A DNA stretch of 64,000 nucleotides from Pseudomonas frederiksbergensis (lineage in GTDB: Bacteria; Pseudomonadota; Gammaproteobacteria; Pseudomonadales; Pseudomonadaceae), in assembly GCF_003732665.1 (NCBI RefSeq), contig NZ_MOBP01000013.1, forward strand, positions 1 through 64,000, written 5' to 3'. Of the stretch, positions 60,792-64,000 are shown piece after piece. The notes under the pieces were generated by a model, which saw only the letters and a list, made by a program, of their open reading frames with translations, was not told where the DNA came from and ran no database searches. The translations under genes were made by a program, and so were the position numbers. Positions within the stretch are counted from its first letter, which is position 1. Every line of letters starts with the position of its first letter.

Positions 60792-61670
60792 ATGCGCCGC
60801 TGGGGTACTGAACGCGTCGTTGGTCTGCATGAACCGCAGATCAACACGCATCACCTGGAATCGACGGGCCTGCCCGCAGACAGCCGTTTGCGCCTGCTCA
60901 GCTTCAATATCCAGGTCGGCATCAGTACCGAGCGCTATCGGCACTACCTGACCCGGGGCTGGCAACACCTTCTGCCTCACACCGGGCGTGCCGACAACCT
61001 GCAAAAGATCGGCAACCTGCTGGGCGACTTCGATCTGGTCGCCTTGCAGGAAGCCGATGGCGGCAGCCTGCGATCAGGCTACGTCAACCAAGTCGAACAC
61101 CTGGCCCAACTGGGCGCCTTCCCCTACTGGTATCAACAACTCAATCGCAATCTCGGTCGCCTCGGCCAGCACAGCAATGGCGTGCTCAGCCGCCTGCGCC
61201 CGTGGGCGATTGAGGATCACCCTCTGCCGGGGCCAAAGGGCCGTGGCGCGATCCTGGTGCGCTTCGGCGAAGGTCCGGAGGCGCTGGTGGTCGTGATGAT
61301 GCACCTGGCCCTCGGCGCCCGTGTGCGTAGCCTGCAACTGGCCTACATCCGCGAATTGATCGGTGGCTACAAACATCAGGTACTGATGGGTGACATGAAC
61401 ACCCACGCCAGCGACTTGCTGCAAAACTCCCCGTTGCGCGACCTCGGCCTGCTGGCGCCGCAACTGGAAGCGACGTTCCCCAGTTGGCGCCCCCAGCGCT
61501 GCCTGGACCACATTCTGCTCAGCCCGACCCTGACCCTGGAAAAGGTCGAAGTGCTGGCACAACCGATTTCCGATCACCTGCCGGTCGCGGTAGAGATTCG
61601 TTTGCCGGGTTCGCTCACGGCCGATGCATTCCCCGCGTTGAGTCCTGCCCCTCGCGGATCCCATGAATGA
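60792..61670 (+). CDS. Endonuclease/exonuclease/phosphatase family protein (PA5488-like)
   Basis: 292 residues with the EEP fold motifs: LRLLSFNIQVGIS (Asn), LVALQEADGG (catalytic Glu), GDMNTHASD (DxN) and a C-terminal LDHILLSP and ISDHLPVAVEI (His). Substrates of the family range from DNA to phospholipids; none can be assigned. It overlaps the diguanylate cyclase gene by four bases (ATGA) and follows dsbA closely, so the three may be co-transcribed. Confidence 0.88.
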   Translation: MRRWGTERVVGLHEPQINTHHLESTGLPADSRLRLLSFNIQVGISTERYRHYLTRGWQHLLPHTGRADNLQKIGNLLGDFDLVALQEADGGSLRSGYVNQVEHLAQLGAFPYWYQQLNRNLGRLGQHSNGVLSRLRPWAIEDHPLPGPKGRGAILVRFGEGPEALVVVMMHLALGARVRSLQLAYIRELIGGYKHQVLMGDMNTHASDLLQNSPLRDLGLLAPQLEATFPSWRPQRCLDHILLSPTLTLEKVEVLAQPISDHLPVAVEIRLPGSLTADAFPALSPAPRGSHE

Positions 61671-63712
61671 GCGACGAAGCACAGCGCTGGAAAGAGAAGT
61701 ACCTCAAAAGCATCGAACAACAGGAAAAACTCGAACGGCGCTGGGATGCCCGGCTCGACCTGTTGCGTCGCGGGCTCGTGCGCAGCACCCTGGCGGCAGA
61801 GGGCACCGACCGCGCCGTTGATCTATGTATGAAGGAAATGCGCGAAGTGGTGCGCACCGATGACATGGACGCCGGCCTCGCCGCATTGCTGCCGCGCCTG
61901 GAAAAAGCCGTACTCGACTCCGAGCAGCGCCGCGAAACCCGGGCTGATCAAGTGAGCGCTGCATTGAACGCACTGGTCTCGCAGCTCCAGGCATTGCCAC
62001 TGCCTCGGGAAGTCAGCCGGCCACTCAAGACCTTCGCCAAGCAACTGGATGGGCGCGTAAGCCAGGCCCGCGAGATTCCATTGCTGCTCAGTGAACTGAG
62101 CGGCCTTCAAGGCAAAGCACTGAACCAGTTGGAACACCCTGCAGAACCGGGACGCCCTGGCTTGTTGCAGCGGTTGTTCGGCAGCCGGGAAGCGGAAGAG
62201 GCTGCGCCACCGGTCGCCGCCCCCGACGTACCGCCGCCGGTCCAACAAACCGCTGCCGCCCCCGAAGCACCGCAAATAAAGGCCGAAGCCGCGCCAGTCA
62301 GCATTGCGCCGCAAACGGTGACAGCCCCGGTTGCGCCGGACTCAATCGTCGTTCCAGAGCCACCAGCGCCACCGCAGACAACACCGGCACCGGAAGTCGT
62401 GGCATTTGTCCCACCGGTTCTTGAGCCGCACACAGTACATTCTCAAGCTCAAACCGAGCAGCCGGCCCCTGAACAAGTCCAAGCCATCGCGCCAGTTCAA
62501 CCCGCCATAAACCCGGACGAGCTGACCCCGGCGATCCACCCGCAAATACCGGTATTGCTCGACACCCTGCCCTTGCCTTCCGTCATGGCCGAGGCGCTGG
62601 CCGCCATCGACCCGGAACAACCTGAGCAAGATATCCTCTACGCCCTGCCGGACTCACCTGAGCCGTCCTACAGCTTCGTGGCCACGCACATCGAACAGAC
62701 GCTGCTGGGGCTGCTCGACGACCTGACCCTGCCGGAACGCCATCGCCCGCAAGCCGAGGCGATGCGTGAACGTCTTCAGAATGGCTTGAACTGGTACGAA
62801 CTGCTGCCGATCCTCGACGATCTGGCGACATTGATGCTGGCGATCACCGACAGCGGCCAACATGAATTCGAAGCGTATTTGCAGCAGCTCAATGAGCGCC
62901 TCGAGTCTTTTCAAAGCAATCTGCAAGCCGCCAGCGCTGGCCATGCGGACAACCGCTCGGCCGCACGGGAGATGGACACGCAGATTCGTGAGCAGGTAGA
63001 CGGCCTGCAAACCAGCATGCAAGACGCCGCCAACCTGGAAGACCTCAAGCACGTCCTGGAAAACCATCTCGAAGGCCTGCTCGGCACGATGGACCAGCAC
63101 CAGAAGCAGCGCGACGAGCGCGAGCAAGAAGTCGCCGCACGCTTGCAAAGCCTGGCTGAACGGGTTGCGCACATGGAGCAGGAAGCCCTGGGCTACCGCG
63201 AACACCTGGAAGAACAGCGGCAGAAAGCCCTGATCGACCCGTTGACCGGCCTGCCCAACCGTGCGGCGTGGAGCGAACGGCTCGAACACGAAATCGGCCA
63301 ATGGAAGCAGCACGGCAACACCTTGATGCTGGCTATGCTCGATCTCGACCATTTCAAACGCATCAATGATAACTACGGCCACCTGGCGGGGGACAAAGTG
63401 CTGAAAATCATCGCCAGCGTGCTGCGCAAACGCCTGCGTGGTTCGGACTTCATTGCCCGTTTCGGCGGTGAAGAGTTCGTGTTGTTGATGCCGGCGACGG
63501 TGCCGGCCGCGGCGGCAAAACTGCTGGAAACCCTGCGTGCGTCGATTGAAGCCTGCCCGTTTCACTTCAAGGGCGAGCGAGTGACGGTGACTATTTCCAT
63601 GGGATTGGCGGCGTTCAAGTCGGGCGAACACAGCGATATGGTGCTTAAAAGAGCCGATCAGGCGTTATACCGGGCGAAAAACGCCGGACGCAACCGAGTG
63701 GAAATCGACTAA
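61667..63712 (+). CDS. dgcH: GGDEF diguanylate cyclase (DgcH-like)
   Basis: 681 residues, soluble. N-terminus 1-160 is helical and charged; 175-300 is a Pro/Ala/Glu-rich linker; 350-520 is coiled-coil; the GGDEF domain (from DPLTGLPNRAAW) has GGEEF at 600-604 and the inhibitory site RGSD at 591-594. It should make cyclic di-GMP with product feedback. The P. aeruginosa counterpart PA5487 (DgcH) lies in the same order after dsbA. No transmembrane sensor is present, so the input is unknown. Confidence 0.9.
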   Translation: MSDEAQRWKEKYLKSIEQQEKLERRWDARLDLLRRGLVRSTLAAEGTDRAVDLCMKEMREVVRTDDMDAGLAALLPRLEKAVLDSEQRRETRADQVSAALNALVSQLQALPLPREVSRPLKTFAKQLDGRVSQAREIPLLLSELSGLQGKALNQLEHPAEPGRPGLLQRLFGSREAEEAAPPVAAPDVPPPVQQTAAAPEAPQIKAEAAPVSIAPQTVTAPVAPDSIVVPEPPAPPQTTPAPEVVAFVPPVLEPHTVHSQAQTEQPAPEQVQAIAPVQPAINPDELTPAIHPQIPVLLDTLPLPSVMAEALAAIDPEQPEQDILYALPDSPEPSYSFVATHIEQTLLGLLDDLTLPERHRPQAEAMRERLQNGLNWYELLPILDDLATLMLAITDSGQHEFEAYLQQLNERLESFQSNLQAASAGHADNRSAAREMDTQIREQVDGLQTSMQDAANLEDLKHVLENHLEGLLGTMDQHQKQRDEREQEVAARLQSLAERVAHMEQEALGYREHLEEQRQKALIDPLTGLPNRAAWSERLEHEIGQWKQHGNTLMLAMLDLDHFKRINDNYGHLAGDKVLKIIASVLRKRLRGSDFIARFGGEEFVLLMPATVPAAAAKLLETLRASIEACPFHFKGERVTVTISMGLAAFKSGEHSDMVLKRADQALYRAKNAGRNRVEID

Positions 63713-63815
63713 CGGCCAATTGTTCCATTTTGTTTAAAGCGGCGCTTTTGCCTTCTTCGCCCAAGGCATTACGTTACACTGTTGCATTATCGTCTTCCGT
63801 GTAACGTCTTCTGCC

Positions 63816-64000
63816 ATGAAATTTCTTACCCTCATTGCCTCGCTTCTGCTGCTGGCCGGTTGTGCCAGCGGTCCGCGCTTCGACACCAGCCACCCTTCCA
63901 CCAACTTCGACAGCCGCGTGCAATTCGTGGTGCTGCATTACACCAATGCCTCCCTGGAACGTTCGCTGCAGTTACTGACCCACGGCGAAGTCAGCGCTCA
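63816..64000 (+). CDS. N-acetylmuramoyl-L-alanine amidase lipoprotein, AmpDh2-like (3' end outside window)
   Basis: Only the first 61 codons are present. The N-terminus MKFLTLIASLLLLAGC has a lipobox (Cys16), then FDSRVQFVVLHYTNASLERS and LQLLTHGEVSA, the start of an amidase_2 domain whose first zinc histidine is in LHYT. In P. aeruginosa the gene at this place (PA5485) is ampDh2, a periplasmic amidase in peptidoglycan recycling. Truncated by the window edge. Confidence 0.82.
   Translation, partial: MKFLTLIASLLLLAGCASGPRFDTSHPSTNFDSRVQFVVLHYTNASLERSLQLLTHGEVSA

Overview
The window is a GC-rich, gene-dense stretch of a Pseudomonas chromosome, most likely from the P. fluorescens group. The evidence is gene content and family signatures: trpI divergent from trpBA, an ersA-like sRNA between polA and engB, three adjacent DUF2388 genes, a GcdR-type regulator beside gcdH/gcdG, and REP palindromes of pseudomonad type. 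About 70 protein genes can be supported. No tRNA or CRISPR array and no complete insertion sequence was seen. The two edges are informative: the first 260 bases hold tandem strong promoters pointing out of the window to the left (probably an rRNA operon), and the last 185 bases hold the start of an amidase lipoprotein gene.

Layout. 1-3831: rrn-type promoters, then glutarate/glutaryl-CoA degradation genes (gcdG, gcdH) with a divergent LysR regulator. 4267-8837: split-subunit proton-translocating transhydrogenase (pntAA-pntAB-pntB) and an acetyl-CoA hydrolase/CoA-transferase. 9157-12720: a DUF1127 small protein, three tandem DUF2388 secreted proteins and a large DUF4105 protein, with repeated ACCrGTACA boxes in the intergenic DNA. 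12905-16858: CigR/RcnB-like protein, trpBA, trpI, DUF883 protein. 17016-23238: dodecin, two DUF1161 proteins, luciferase-like monooxygenase, OsmC, two paralogous lipoproteins, a zinc aminopeptidase lipoprotein, a RAYT transposase framed by REPINs, and a HAD phosphatase. 23267-26999: gamma carbonic anhydrase, prlC-yheV, periplasmic tyrosine phosphatase. 27292-32265: a membrane-bound gluconate-dehydrogenase-type three-subunit complex and a probably SOS-controlled radical SAM protein. 32509-44543: beta carbonic anhydrase, SulP transporter and the aa3 cytochrome c oxidase cluster (coxBA, ctaG, coxC, SURF1, heme A synthase, heme O synthase, SCO). 44720-53572: methionine ABC importer, large catalase, PA5502-type lipoprotein, and the zinc uptake locus znuBC-zur/znuA. 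53697-63712: thrB, DUF2782, polA, ersA-like sRNA, engB, cytochromes c5 and c4, dsbA, an endonuclease/phosphatase-family protein and a diguanylate cyclase.

Functionally the window is largely core metabolism and respiration, with oxidase assembly genes in pathway order. The most interesting non-textbook signals are: (i) the DUF2388x3-DUF4105 gene set, a conserved-looking envelope locus of unknown role; (ii) a REPtron, a RAYT gene between two REPINs that share an almost identical loop, with further REPINs of the same and other sequence types across the window; (iii) one short element before the radical SAM gene that appears to be terminator, LexA operator and ribosome-site mask together; (iv) the ersA-like sRNA with an AlgU-type promoter. 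All calls are from reading sequence; no database search was run, and comparisons with P. aeruginosa PAO1 gene order are from memory.
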